From Candidatus Methanomethylophilaceae archaeon (GTDB lineage: Archaea; Thermoplasmatota; Thermoplasmata; Methanomassiliicoccales; Methanomethylophilaceae): a stretch of DNA of 37,751 bases. Numbering within the stretch: the stretch's first letter is position 1; every line of letters starts with the position of its first letter. The notes beneath the pieces were generated by a model. That model did not search any database. It saw only the letters and a program-made list of their open reading frames with translations, and had not been told where the DNA came from. Position numbers and translations under genes: made by a program. Positions 1 through 8,029 of this stretch are shown here, one piece after another. The stretch covers positions 1 to 37,751 of the forward strand of contig JAEDGA010000007.1 in NCBI GenBank assembly GCA_016297775.1. The letters are read 5' to 3'.

Positions 1-570
1 CTCATCCTACTGGTGGTGTTCGCCGTACTCGGTTTTGCCGCCACCAAGGCGGGATTCAGCAAGAAACGGAAGATGGGGGTCCAGGAAGGCGAACACGGCG
101 AGAGGAACTTCAAGAACATACTCGGTGTGGCGATACCTCCCGCTGTATTTGCTGTGCTGAACACCGCGTTACCGGGGAACACCGATATGCTGGCACTTGC
201 ATTCATAGCTACCGTGTGTGTTGCCGCATCGGACACGGCCGCGAGCGAGCTGGGCGTCAGGGACCCCAATGTCTGGCTCATAACCACCTTCAAAAGAGTC
301 CCGCAGGGTACCGACGGCGGGATCTCCGTCAAGGGGACCCTGATATCGCTGATCGCATCTTTCGCCGTTGCGGCGATAGGATACATCCTTGTGTTCCGCA
401 CGATTGATGCTGTATTCGTCATACCTGCGGTATGCGGAATGATCGGTTGTATAGCCGACAGTTACATAGGTGCCACGATAGAGACCTGGGGCTGGGTCAG
501 CAAATATGCCAACAACTGCATCACCGGGATCCTCGGCGGTGTCATGGCCGTCATATTCTGTATGATATGA
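1..570 (+). CDS. DUF92/TMEM19-family integral membrane protein (5' truncated)
   Basis: The frame is open from the first base, so the true start lies upstream of the window; about 189 residues remain. What is left is mostly hydrophobic helices and carries family-like blocks: a loop with AASDTAASELG, then ITTFKRVPQGTDGGISVKGT, and near the end DSYIGATIE followed by an Asn-rich segment. These match the C-terminal half of DUF92 (TMEM19/VTE6 relatives), membrane proteins that include the plant phytyl-phosphate kinase. In archaea a role in isoprenoid-phosphate or lipid metabolism has been suggested, but the substrate is not established. The stop codon abuts, with no spacer, the stop of the convergent ABC ATPase gene. 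The family call is fairly sure, the function is not. Confidence 0.72.
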   Translation, partial: LILLVVFAVLGFAATKAGFSKKRKMGVQEGEHGERNFKNILGVAIPPAVFAVLNTALPGNTDMLALAFIATVCVAASDTAASELGVRDPNVWLITTFKRVPQGTDGGISVKGTLISLIASFAVAAIGYILVFRTIDAVFVIPAVCGMIGCIADSYIGATIETWGWVSKYANNCITGILGGVMAVIFCMI

Positions 571-1368
571 TCAGATTGTGTTGAGGGAATCGTGCAGCAT
601 GACGGTATGCTTGCCGATCTTCTCGTCGAATACCAGTTCCGCATCCACGTTGAAGACCACCCTCATATTATCCGGAGTGAGGACCTCATGAGGGGTACCG
701 ACGGCATACACCTTGTGATCATGCAACATGATTATCCTATCACAGTATCTTGCCACCATACCCAGATCATGGGATACTATGACCACTGTGAGGCCCTGTT
801 CCCTGGAAAGTTTGTACACAAGATTGAGAGCATCGAACTGCATGCTGATGTCCAGATGCAGAGTGGGCTCATCCATAAGAATGATCTTCGGTGTCTGGGC
901 GATGGCCCTGGCGATTATCACACGCTGTCTCTCTCCGCCGCTCATGGTGTTTATGTGGCGGTCGGCGAACTTCATGACCCCGGTACGTTCCATGGCGGAA
1001 TCGATTATCGCCTTGTCCTCACGGGACTCTCCGCCCATCATGCTCTGAAAGGGCATCCTTCCCATCGAAACGATGTCACGGACGGTGAAAGAGAAGTTTA
1101 TCTCATTGGTCTGAGGGACGACGGCGATCTCCTTGGCGACATCCTTCTTCTGGATATCTTTCATATCCATATCGTTCAGAAGGATGCATCCGCCCTTGGG
1201 GGACAGATTCTTGTTGAGATTACGGAGGAGTGTGGTCTTTCCGCAACCGTTAGGTCCCAGGATACCGAGTATCTCCCCTTCCTTGATCTTGAGATCCACA
1301 CCGTCGAGGACGATATGCTTGTCGTAGAGATATTTCATATCGCGTACTTCGAGAGATGTCAATTCCAA
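571..1368 (-). CDS. ABC transporter ATPase, FecE/BtuD type
   Basis: ATP-hydrolysing subunit of a metal-chelate or corrinoid importer; it would sit on the cytoplasmic face bound to the permease encoded just upstream. It has the Walker A motif GPNGCGKT (residues 38-45), a Q-loop glutamine near 86, signature MSGGE (142-146), Walker B ILMDEP (163-168) and switch His near 200. Length of 265 residues is normal for the family. The start overlaps the permease gene by 10 bp and no ATG is available there: TTG codons at 1368 or 1362 follow a strong GGAGG at 1373-1377, so translation is probably coupled and starts at a TTG. The first ATG (1338) would remove the first beta strand and has no ribosome site. 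It is the last gene of the three-gene unit. Confidence 0.9.
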   Translation of the reverse strand: MELTSLEVRDMKYLYDKHIVLDGVDLKIKEGEILGILGPNGCGKTTLLRNLNKNLSPKGGCILLNDMDMKDIQKKDVAKEIAVVPQTNEINFSFTVRDIVSMGRMPFQSMMGGESREDKAIIDSAMERTGVMKFADRHINTMSGGERQRVIIARAIAQTPKIILMDEPTLHLDISMQFDALNLVYKLSREQGLTVVIVSHDLGMVARYCDRIIMLHDHKVYAVGTPHEVLTPDNMRVVFNVDAELVFDEKIGKHTVMLHDSLNTI

Positions 1369-2387
1369 CCCACCTCCTTCTTCCTGCGGAGGAGCAGATA
1401 GATGAACAACGGGGCACCGATCAAAGCTGTCACTACTCCGATCGGAAGTGTTCCGTAATACGGAGCTATTACATGTGAAAGGAAATCACATATCAGGATG
1501 AATGATGCTCCTGCGAACATACTCAGAGGCATGATCACACGGTTGTCGGGACCGAGGAGTATCCTGAGTACGTGAGGTATGACAAGCCCTATGAATCCTA
1601 TCACACCTGTGAAGGATACGGCGGACGCCACTATCGCAGTGGAGAGTATGAGTACCAGCAGTCTGGTCCTCTTCACATCGATTCCGAGATCCATGGCGTG
1701 AAGATCGCCCAGCATCATCGCGTTGAGCCCCTTCGCCTGCGTAATGAGCAACAGACCGCACATGACGATTATTGGTGCGACGAAGAGGATCTCGGACCAT
1801 TCGGCGTTGGAAAGACTTCCCATGGACCAGAAAACTATGCCTTCCAACTTATCTCCCGCTATGAACGTCAGAAAAGACACTATGGCGGAGAGCAGAGAGG
1901 ATACGGCCACTCCGGAAAGGATGAGGGATTCGGTCCTGACATGCCCGCCCACACGGGACATGCTGTAGACCAGGATCATTGTGGCGAAACATGTGACGAA
2001 CGCCAATACGGGAGTCACTATCGCCAGAGGGATGAGGGGTATAGCAAAAAGCATGGATACGGCCGCACCGACGGATGCTCCCGATGACAGTCCCAGGATG
2101 TATGGGGATGCCAATGGATTCCTGAAAACGGCCTGCATAGCGCATCCCGCCACGGCGAGGCCCATGCCCACGAATATACCGATACCTACGCGCGGGGCGT
2201 TTATGTCCAGGATGATTATCCTGGAACCGAATGTACCGCCTCCGAGGATCGTATCGATGACGGTGGATACGTCGTAACAGTCGCGTCCGGATATCCATGA
2301 GAGATCCATATACACACAGATCAGGGTAACTATGCTGACCAGTACGATTACCGCGGCCACTTTACGTCCGTAACTCACCTTATCCAT
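1359..2387 (-). CDS. ABC transporter permease, FecCD/BtuC family
   Basis: Membrane channel of the importer. The 342-residue protein has the roughly ten hydrophobic segments of the FecCD/BtuC family and its conserved blocks: NAPRVGIGIFVGMGLAVAG followed by QAVFRNPLASPYILG near residues 65-100, and GFIGLVIPHVLR near 265, the coupling-helix region that contacts the ATPase. The ATG at 2387 is preceded by GAGGGAG at close spacing. It lies 38 bp after the binding-protein gene and overlaps the ATPase gene, giving the order binding protein, permease, ATPase. The substrate (iron chelate, haem or cobamide) cannot be read from sequence; methylotrophic methanogens need corrinoids heavily, so B12 uptake is a reasonable guess only. 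Confidence 0.9.
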   Translation of the reverse strand: MDKVSYGRKVAAVIVLVSIVTLICVYMDLSWISGRDCYDVSTVIDTILGGGTFGSRIIILDINAPRVGIGIFVGMGLAVAGCAMQAVFRNPLASPYILGLSSGASVGAAVSMLFAIPLIPLAIVTPVLAFVTCFATMILVYSMSRVGGHVRTESLILSGVAVSSLLSAIVSFLTFIAGDKLEGIVFWSMGSLSNAEWSEILFVAPIIVMCGLLLITQAKGLNAMMLGDLHAMDLGIDVKRTRLLVLILSTAIVASAVSFTGVIGFIGLVIPHVLRILLGPDNRVIMPLSMFAGASFILICDFLSHVIAPYYGTLPIGVVTALIGAPLFIYLLLRRKKEVGWN

Positions 2388-2425
2388 ATACTCCCTCGAA
2401 AGACGGTACCATGTTTAAAGATGCC

Positions 2426-3538
2426 TCACTTCCTGATGAAGAAGAAAGCAACGATTCCTATGACGGCGACACCCATGATACCAGCAATCGCATAGATGAC
2501 CGTATTATCCTGTGTGGATGAGGGTGCTGCGGGAACATCTCCCTCGAAGTAGTCAGGGTACATCGCGCATGCCATGGCCCATACTCCGTCCATACTGTCG
2601 CTGGAGAAGTTGTTCCAAAGGGGCTTGAGAGGAACGAGCTGGACATCGTTTCCGACCTGGGTCCTGAGATCTGCCATCTTGTCAGTCTTGGATGCAATCT
2701 GGTTATCCACGAAGATCACGACATCGTCACCGTAGTTCTCTACCAATTTAGTGAGACTGGTGGCGTATACCGAATTAGGGATGCTGGGATCGACCGTGAC
2801 GGAGTTACCTCCCGCAGCAAGGATCATGGAGTTCGCAAGGGAACCGGTGTTACCTACGCACATGTTACCGGAGTAAAGTGTTACATAGAACGCCTCTCTC
2901 TTGACGAAATCGGCCTTTGAGGCAAGTACCTTATCTATATGGTCGACGACGTTCCTCATCTGTTTGACGAGATCGGAATCAGCACCATACATGACCTTGG
3001 ACATGATTGATACGAAATCTATGATCTTGTCATAATCGGTAGCATTCTCCCAACAGAGGATGTTCTTGAATCCGTCCTTGACAAGCTTATCTTTCAGACT
3101 CGTCATGTTGGCGATGGTACCGGTGAGGAAGATGACATCCTTGTCCTTGTCAAAACAATCGTGTTCAGTGGAATAGACGATATCTGCGATAACGTCGGAT
3201 ATTCCGCTGGAATAGGTGGATCCATTGGCTCTGATATCCCCATCGTCGATCTTCTCTCTGAGAGGATCGAACAATTTGTCCGCGTCAGTCTTGGAATATT
3301 TGTCACATACCACGATCCTATCGAGAAGATCCATATGAATGGCAGTGGCGGTGAATCCCTTTCCGAGAGTCACCATCTTCTCTGGAGGTACGTCGAAAGT
3401 GAATGTGTCCCCAACTCCGTCGGTAACGGTCACCGGAGCGGAAGCGGATGAATCATCCGCCATTGCGATGAAGAATACAGATGACATCATCGTCAGTGCG
3501 GCGATGAGTGCAACTGTGGCGAGACTGTTCTTTGCCAT
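2426..3538 (-). CDS. ABC transporter substrate-binding protein, membrane anchored
   Basis: Extracellular receptor of the importer. Residues 1-30 look like a signal peptide (short Lys-containing start, then a long hydrophobic run ending near AMADDSSASA). The body resembles the BtuF/FepB-type binding fold, beginning with a VTDGVGDTFTFDVPPEKMVT-like strand and followed by the helix that names class III binding proteins. The extreme C terminus (about 346-370) is a hydrophobic helix ending FFFIRK, which would tether the receptor to the membrane after secretion. There is no lipobox cysteine. The ATG at 3538 has no Shine-Dalgarno site; an AT-rich element (AGATATTTAT on the minus strand) lies about 22-32 bp upstream, consistent with a leaderless first gene of the operon. 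Confidence 0.82.
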   Translation of the reverse strand: MAKNSLATVALIAALTMMSSVFFIAMADDSSASAPVTVTDGVGDTFTFDVPPEKMVTLGKGFTATAIHMDLLDRIVVCDKYSKTDADKLFDPLREKIDDGDIRANGSTYSSGISDVIADIVYSTEHDCFDKDKDVIFLTGTIANMTSLKDKLVKDGFKNILCWENATDYDKIIDFVSIMSKVMYGADSDLVKQMRNVVDHIDKVLASKADFVKREAFYVTLYSGNMCVGNTGSLANSMILAAGGNSVTVDPSIPNSVYATSLTKLVENYGDDVVIFVDNQIASKTDKMADLRTQVGNDVQLVPLKPLWNNFSSDSMDGVWAMACAMYPDYFEGDVPAAPSSTQDNTVIYAIAGIMGVAVIGIVAFFFIRK

Positions 3539-3559
3539 GTATGTTCAATATGATAGGTA

Positions 3560-3570
3560 AATAAATATCT
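3560..3570 (-). promoter_or_regulatory. Putative TATA box of the ABC importer operon
   Basis: AT-rich element reading AGATATTTATT on the minus strand, 22-32 bp upstream of the binding-protein ATG at 3538. The spacing fits archaeal transcription beginning at or next to the start codon. Other AT-rich stretches further upstream could serve instead. Confidence 0.4.
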
Positions 3571-3771
3571 TGTTACTATTTTAGATTATAGTAATACTAA
3601 TTATTATTAAAAAATCAATATATGATACTATTTGATGAAGGGACAATCTACCCGTTACAGGTTCGCGATATGGATCCCCGTTAAGAAGAATGGGAATATC
3701 ACCCAATTATGAGCGTTAGATGGGTATCATATAACCTATAATGAACCGATATCTCGAACACATATCAAAAA

Positions 3772-3780
3772 TTATAAATA
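3772..3780 (+). promoter_or_regulatory. TATA box of the 5S rRNA gene
   Basis: TTATAAATA lies about 26 bp upstream of the predicted 5S 5' end near 3802, the standard spacing for an archaeal promoter. Confidence 0.6.
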
Positions 3781-3801
3781 CTATAATCATATTGCAAGTC
3801 T

Positions 3802-3927
3802 TGGTCTGACGGCCATAGCGGCGGGGAAACACCCGGTCCCATTCCGAACCCGGCAGTAAAGTCCGCCCGCGTACTCGTCTGTACTGTATTGCGCAAGCGT
3901 ACGGGAACATGAGCACGCTGTCAGCCA
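3802..3927 (+). rRNA. rrf: 5S ribosomal RNA, solitary
   Basis: Large-subunit 5S rRNA. Diagnostic blocks are present: GGCCATAGCGG after the 5' strand of helix I, then CCCGGTCCCATTCCGAACCC forming helix III and loop C (3832-3851). The 3' strand of helix I (GTCAG at 3919-3923) pairs with CTGAC (3806-3810). Ends are estimated to within a few bases. A TATA box precedes it and a T-run follows. No 16S or 23S gene is in the window, so the gene is transcribed alone. Confidence 0.9.
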
Positions 3928-3934
3928 CTTTTTC
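3928..3934 (+). terminator. T-run terminator after 5S rRNA
   Basis: A TTTTTTT-like run (CACTTTTTC region) directly follows the 3' end of the 5S gene, as in simple archaeal oligo-T termination. The rest of 3935-4050 shows no gene. Confidence 0.45.
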
Positions 3935-4058
3935 AATCTAACTCGTCAGCCTTGGGGCTGAACGTTCTCTGAGATTATCTACCTTTTGTTCCGGTAACTT
4001 GACGGATCATTCTTCGAATCACGATACCTTCCGGTTTGATGCGGTACCATTGTTTTAG

Positions 4059-4070
4059 TTTAAAATATAA
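4059..4070 (+). promoter_or_regulatory. TATA box of ppsA
   Basis: TTTAAAATATAA is the best TATA match before ppsA. Transcription would begin near 4090-4095, giving an 85-90 nt untranslated leader before the ATG at 4179. Confidence 0.55.
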
Positions 4071-4100
4071 TATTTTATCAAAATGACCGTATTCGGGAAA

Positions 4101-4146
4101 GACTATTATAGTCTAGGACAATCAGCAATCATTCGCACGAACGTGC
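4101..4146 (+). promoter_or_regulatory. ppsA 5' leader with two small hairpins
   Basis: The leader contains GACTATTATAGTC (4101-4113; 5-bp arms, TTA loop) and GCACGAACGTGC (4135-4146; 5-bp arms, AA loop, so at most four pairs closed in RNA). Most other first genes in this window appear leaderless, so a leader of this length is unusual here. No known riboswitch was recognised. Confidence 0.3.
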
Positions 4147-4178
4147 ACCAAACGACTTCATATCCATGGGGATTAAAA

Positions 4179-6491
4179 ATGAAGAAAATCGTTGACGTAA
4201 ACGAACTGCGTGTGACCGACATCCCGATCGTGGGAGGTAAAGGAGCCAACCTCGGTGAACTCACCATGGCGGGTTTCCCCGTTCCAAACGCATTCGTACT
4301 CACCACTGCTGCCTACGACTATTTCCTTGAGAACAGCGACATCATGGACTTCATCAACAACGAGATCAAGTCCATCGACAGGACCTCCGACCAGTCCCTC
4401 GCAGACGTCTCCGCACGCATCAGGGACAAGTTCGAACAGATCGACATCCCTGCCGAGTTCAAGAAGGAGATCGTGAAGAGCTACAACAAGCTCTTCCCCA
4501 AGGGGAAGGAGGGATTCGTCGCGGTCAGATCCTCCGCCACCGCCGAGGACCTTCCCGATGCATCCTTCGCCGGACAGCAGGAGACCTACCTCAATGTCCA
4601 CGGAGAGGAGGACCTCTTCGACAAGATCATCAAGTGCTGGTCCTCGCTCTTCACCGCAAGAGCGATCGCATACCGCGAGAAGCAGGGTTACGCCCACGAG
4701 GATGTCAAGCTCGCCGTCGTCGTACAGAAGATGGTCAACTCCGAGGTATCCGGTATCATGTTCACCGTCGATCCCAACAGCGGTGCCAAGGAGATCGTCA
4801 TCGAGGCCGGATACGGACTCGGAGAGGCGATCGTCGGAGGAGAGGTCACACCCGACACCTACAAGGTGGACAAGTCCTCCATGGAGATCAAGGCCAAGAG
4901 GATCTCCACCCAGAAATGGAAGTATACCAAGGGCAAGGACGGAAGGACCATCAAGGAGGACATCCCCGCCGAGATGGAGAAGAGCCAGAAGATCGATGAC
5001 CTCCGTGTAAAGGAAATCGCGGAGATCGGACGTCAGATCGAGATACACTACGAGAAGCCCATGGACATGGAGTGGTGCGTGGAGGATGACAAGGTGTACA
5101 TCGTCCAGGCGAGACCCATCACCGCAGTCGGTGACATGGCCACCAACGAGACCGTCCAGACCGAGGCCGCAAGCGAGGACATCCTCACCACCGGACTCGG
5201 AGCAAGCCCCGGACTCGCATCCGGAAAGGTCATCATCTATGACGAATCCATGAGCCTCGACGTCGTCAAGGACGGAGACGTCCTCGTCACCAGCATGACC
5301 ATGCCCGACATGGTCCCCGCGATGAGCAGGGCGGCCGCAATCGTCACCGACGAAGGAGGTATGACCTGTCACGCTGCGATCATCTCCAGGGAACTCGGTA
5401 CCCCCTGTGTCGTCGGAACCGGTAACGCCACGTCTCTCCTCTCTGACGGAATGGTCATCACCGTCGACGGAACATCCGGAACCGTCTACAAGGGAGACCT
5501 CAAGGGAAAGAGCTCCGCTGCCGAAGCGGCCGCACCCGCGACCGTCATGGCGGAACCCGTACCCATCACCGGTACCGGCATAATGGTCAACATGAGCATG
5601 CCCAACAAGGCGGAGGAGATCGCACAGCTCCCCTGCGACGGTGTGGGTCTCATGAGATCGGAGTTCCTCTTCACCAACTATGTAGGAGAGCACCCCCTGT
5701 CCGTCATCGCGGAGGGACGCTCCAACGAGCTCATCGACAAGCTCGCCGACGGAATCGCGAAGGTCTGCCGTGCATTCTACCCCAGGAAGATCACCCTCAG
5801 GACCTCCGATTTCAAGACCAACGAGTACCGCGACATGCCCGGCGGTGCGGACTTCGAGCCCGTCGAATCCAACCCCATGATCGGATGGAGAGGATGTTCC
5901 AGATACGTATCCCCCGACTACCGCGAGGCGTTTATCTGTGAACTCAGGGCCATCAAGAAGGTCAGGGAGGAGATGGGTATGAAGAACCTCAACGTCATGC
6001 TTCCCTTCGTCAGGACCGTCGACGAGGCAAAGGAGATAGTCGGAATGATGGAGGACATGGGCCTCAAGAGGAACAGGGACTTCAAGCTCTACTTCATGGC
6101 AGAGATCCCCGCCAACATCATCATGGCGGACGAGTTCGCCAAGTACTGCGACGGATTCTCCATCGGTTCCAACGACCTGACCCAGCTCACCATGGGTGCG
6201 GACAGGGATTCCGATATCCTCGGACGCATGGGATACTTCGACGAGAGGAACGATGCGGTCAAGAGGAGCATCAGCCACCTGATCAAGGTCGCACACGAGA
6301 ACGGAAAGACCGTGGGTATCTGCGGTCAGGGACCCTCAGTCTATCCCGAGTTCACCGAGTTCCTGATCAGAGAGGGAATCGATTACGTCTCCCTCAACCC
6401 CGACACCGTCGTGAAGACCAAGAAGCTCATCGCTTCCGTCGAACAGAAGATCATCCTCGAGGATCTTCGCGCCATCAGGAACAAGCTCTGA
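4179..6491 (+). CDS. ppsA: Phosphoenolpyruvate synthase
   Basis: Converts pyruvate, ATP and water to PEP, AMP and phosphate; the entry to gluconeogenesis in autotrophic and methylotrophic methanogens. Cytoplasmic, 770 residues, normal length. The N-terminal nucleotide-binding domain opens with VGGKGANLGEL, includes VRSSATAEDLPDASFAGQQE, and is followed by the swivelling domain with phosphohistidine in GGMTCHAAI (His398). The PEP/pyruvate TIM barrel has GVGLMRSEFLF, IGSNDLTQLTMG and GICGQGPS with the catalytic Cys715. The reading frame is open upstream to 4083, but that extra 32-residue stretch has no family match, and the ATG at 4179 begins the conserved MKKIVDVNEL start. Codons are strongly C-biased, a sign of high expression. 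A strong hairpin follows the stop. Confidence 0.95.
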   Translation: MKKIVDVNELRVTDIPIVGGKGANLGELTMAGFPVPNAFVLTTAAYDYFLENSDIMDFINNEIKSIDRTSDQSLADVSARIRDKFEQIDIPAEFKKEIVKSYNKLFPKGKEGFVAVRSSATAEDLPDASFAGQQETYLNVHGEEDLFDKIIKCWSSLFTARAIAYREKQGYAHEDVKLAVVVQKMVNSEVSGIMFTVDPNSGAKEIVIEAGYGLGEAIVGGEVTPDTYKVDKSSMEIKAKRISTQKWKYTKGKDGRTIKEDIPAEMEKSQKIDDLRVKEIAEIGRQIEIHYEKPMDMEWCVEDDKVYIVQARPITAVGDMATNETVQTEAASEDILTTGLGASPGLASGKVIIYDESMSLDVVKDGDVLVTSMTMPDMVPAMSRAAAIVTDEGGMTCHAAIISRELGTPCVVGTGNATSLLSDGMVITVDGTSGTVYKGDLKGKSSAAEAAAPATVMAEPVPITGTGIMVNMSMPNKAEEIAQLPCDGVGLMRSEFLFTNYVGEHPLSVIAEGRSNELIDKLADGIAKVCRAFYPRKITLRTSDFKTNEYRDMPGGADFEPVESNPMIGWRGCSRYVSPDYREAFICELRAIKKVREEMGMKNLNVMLPFVRTVDEAKEIVGMMEDMGLKRNRDFKLYFMAEIPANIIMADEFAKYCDGFSIGSNDLTQLTMGADRDSDILGRMGYFDERNDAVKRSISHLIKVAHENGKTVGICGQGPSVYPEFTEFLIREGIDYVSLNPDTVVKTKKLIASVEQKIILEDLRAIRNKL

Positions 6492-6505
6492 TAAAACCCC
6501 AATAT

Positions 6506-6525
6506 GCCGGGGGACATCCCCCGGC
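6506..6525. terminator. Bidirectional hairpin terminator
   Basis: GCCGGGGG-ACAT-CCCCCGGC, a perfect 8-bp stem with a 4-nt loop, lies between the convergent ppsA and ATPase genes, with T-rich sequence downstream on the plus strand. It belongs to the group of hairpins here with an ATGCCGG arm. Confidence 0.7.
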
Positions 6526-6549
6526 CATAATGTTCTTTCCTTTTGCGGA

Positions 6550-7926
6550 TCAATACATGGACAGGTCCGAAAGATCCAGAAGATATACGTTGTCCTTCTC
6601 CGCTGTGCGGACCATGGCATCGGTGAATCCGGTGGAAGAGAACAACGCATAGGTACGCCTTCCGAGGACCTTCACGTTCTTCGATCTGCGTACGAGCGTG
6701 TTGTACACATCGATACCGATCGGTTTCCCGCCGTACCTGCAACCGCAGAACATCGTACTCATATGATCCCCTGATCCGACGACGATGTCGATGCTCTCCG
6801 CGGAATCCCCCGCGGATGTCCTCCAACTGCCGATCTCCAGAGGATAGATGTCGAACAATCCCGGATTGTTCCCGATGAACTGCACGCAGATGTCCCTGAA
6901 GGTCTGATTCAAAAACTTACCCAGATCCTTCTGTATCAGCTTACCGTAGAGGTCCTCGTCACCTCTGAAATCTATCAGGGACTGATTACCCTGTATGAAC
7001 CTGACCCAGAAGCGCAACGGATCGTCGGTTATGCGATACATCCCCTTCCTGGAATTCGGTTCGTGGAACGGATTCTCCTTGGCAACGATATCGATATCGA
7101 TGAGACTTCCCAGATATGTGGAACATGCGGATGCGGGACCGACGGATGTGGATGATGTTATCTCCTTCATGGATGTGGGGCCCTCACATATCGCGGACAG
7201 CAATGACATGTATGTCTCCGGAGAACGTACCCTGTCGGTGAGCCTGTGCGGTATATTGTCGTAAAGGGGCCCATCGGGTGAGAGGAGGAGACGGTCTATG
7301 TTCTCACGGATGCCCTTGGTACCGTCGAAGTACCTCAGCACGGAAGGATATCCCCCGGTCACACCATACAATAAAACCAGATCATCGCCCGAATAATCCT
7401 GGAATGAATCACACACCTCGGAGAATGTAAGACGGCCCAGATCCATCGATGTATGCTTTATGCCAGGTATATCAAATTCTACGGAACCCGTCAGGATCAG
7501 CATGATGTCATGTCTCGGGAATATGTGCGTGAGATATGCACGAACCATCTCCGATGATGGACCCATGGATGCTGCCAGGTCGTCATAGTTATCGATGACG
7601 AAAATCAACCTGCCCTTCTCGGACATCTTGTATATGAACTCCAGAGCGGAGTCCATGGAATTGAATCTCACAAGATCGCGTACGTCGCGGTACAGAGATT
7701 TGGATACCGCGCGGGAGAGCGCGTTCAGATTGACTGAGGGGTCCGCTCTCATGGCGGAGAACAGGACGGCCCTCTTACCCGCACAGAATCTGCGCAAAAG
7801 GGCAGTCTTCCCGATACCGGACGGTCCGGATATCGTGACCAGACCGAAACCGTCCGAACCATAACACTTCTCCAGGATGGACAATTCGGACCCCCTTCCG
7901 AAGAACGTGTCATTTTGGTAAATCAT
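6550..7926 (-). CDS. Archaeal AAA ATPase with DUF234 C-terminal domain
   Basis: Member of the archaeal ATPase family (STAND-like AAA fold plus winged helix plus DUF234), whose function is unknown and whose copies are often multiple in archaeal genomes. Residues 8-45 hold the start FFGRGSELSIL and the Walker A motif GPSGIGKT; Walker B is LIFVIDNYDDL near 105-115; a sensor-like LTGS follows. After a winged-helix region (about 255-320) comes YRITDDPLRFWVRFI, typical of the DUF234 junction. The C-terminal nuclease-like domain keeps EIGSW and SIDIVV, but the usual GEC-K/R block reads FCGCRYGGKPIG, so the acidic residue of the ExK pair is missing. 458 residues is full length. The ATG at 7926 has no Shine-Dalgarno site and a TATA-like TTATTAAG about 25 bp upstream, so it is probably leaderless. 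Confidence 0.82.
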   Translation of the reverse strand: MIYQNDTFFGRGSELSILEKCYGSDGFGLVTISGPSGIGKTALLRRFCAGKRAVLFSAMRADPSVNLNALSRAVSKSLYRDVRDLVRFNSMDSALEFIYKMSEKGRLIFVIDNYDDLAASMGPSSEMVRAYLTHIFPRHDIMLILTGSVEFDIPGIKHTSMDLGRLTFSEVCDSFQDYSGDDLVLLYGVTGGYPSVLRYFDGTKGIRENIDRLLLSPDGPLYDNIPHRLTDRVRSPETYMSLLSAICEGPTSMKEITSSTSVGPASACSTYLGSLIDIDIVAKENPFHEPNSRKGMYRITDDPLRFWVRFIQGNQSLIDFRGDEDLYGKLIQKDLGKFLNQTFRDICVQFIGNNPGLFDIYPLEIGSWRTSAGDSAESIDIVVGSGDHMSTMFCGCRYGGKPIGIDVYNTLVRRSKNVKVLGRRTYALFSSTGFTDAMVRTAEKDNVYLLDLSDLSMY

Positions 7927-8010
7927 ATTTTACTAAATGACGATTTACTTAATAACCTTTCCCGAAGGATGGCTGACGCTGTGAACTCAACATAAAAATG
8001 AAAAAAGATG

Positions 8011-8024
8011 CCGGCATATGCCGG
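8011..8024 (-). terminator. Hairpin terminator of the CBS-ParB gene
   Basis: CCGGCATATGCCGG is a perfect 14-bp palindrome; on the minus strand it is followed by CATCTTTTTTCATTTTT, a U-rich tract. It sits 6 bp after the stop of the minus-strand CBS-ParB gene. Confidence 0.7.
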
Positions 8025-8029
8025 AAAGA

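Noticed and set aside
592..1401. 269-codon plus-strand frame opposite the ABC ATPase
   Set aside because: Shadow of the minus-strand gene, which carries all ABC motifs.
3716..3928. 70-codon minus-strand frame
   Set aside because: It is the antisense of the 5S rRNA gene.
4083..4178. 32-codon N-terminal extension of ppsA
   Set aside because: No family match, and the conserved start is at 4179; more likely leader RNA.
4173..6296. A 707-codon open frame on the minus strand opposite ppsA
   Set aside because: It is the antisense of a strongly C-biased gene; composition is dominated by Asp, Gly, Val, Leu and His and no family is recognisable.
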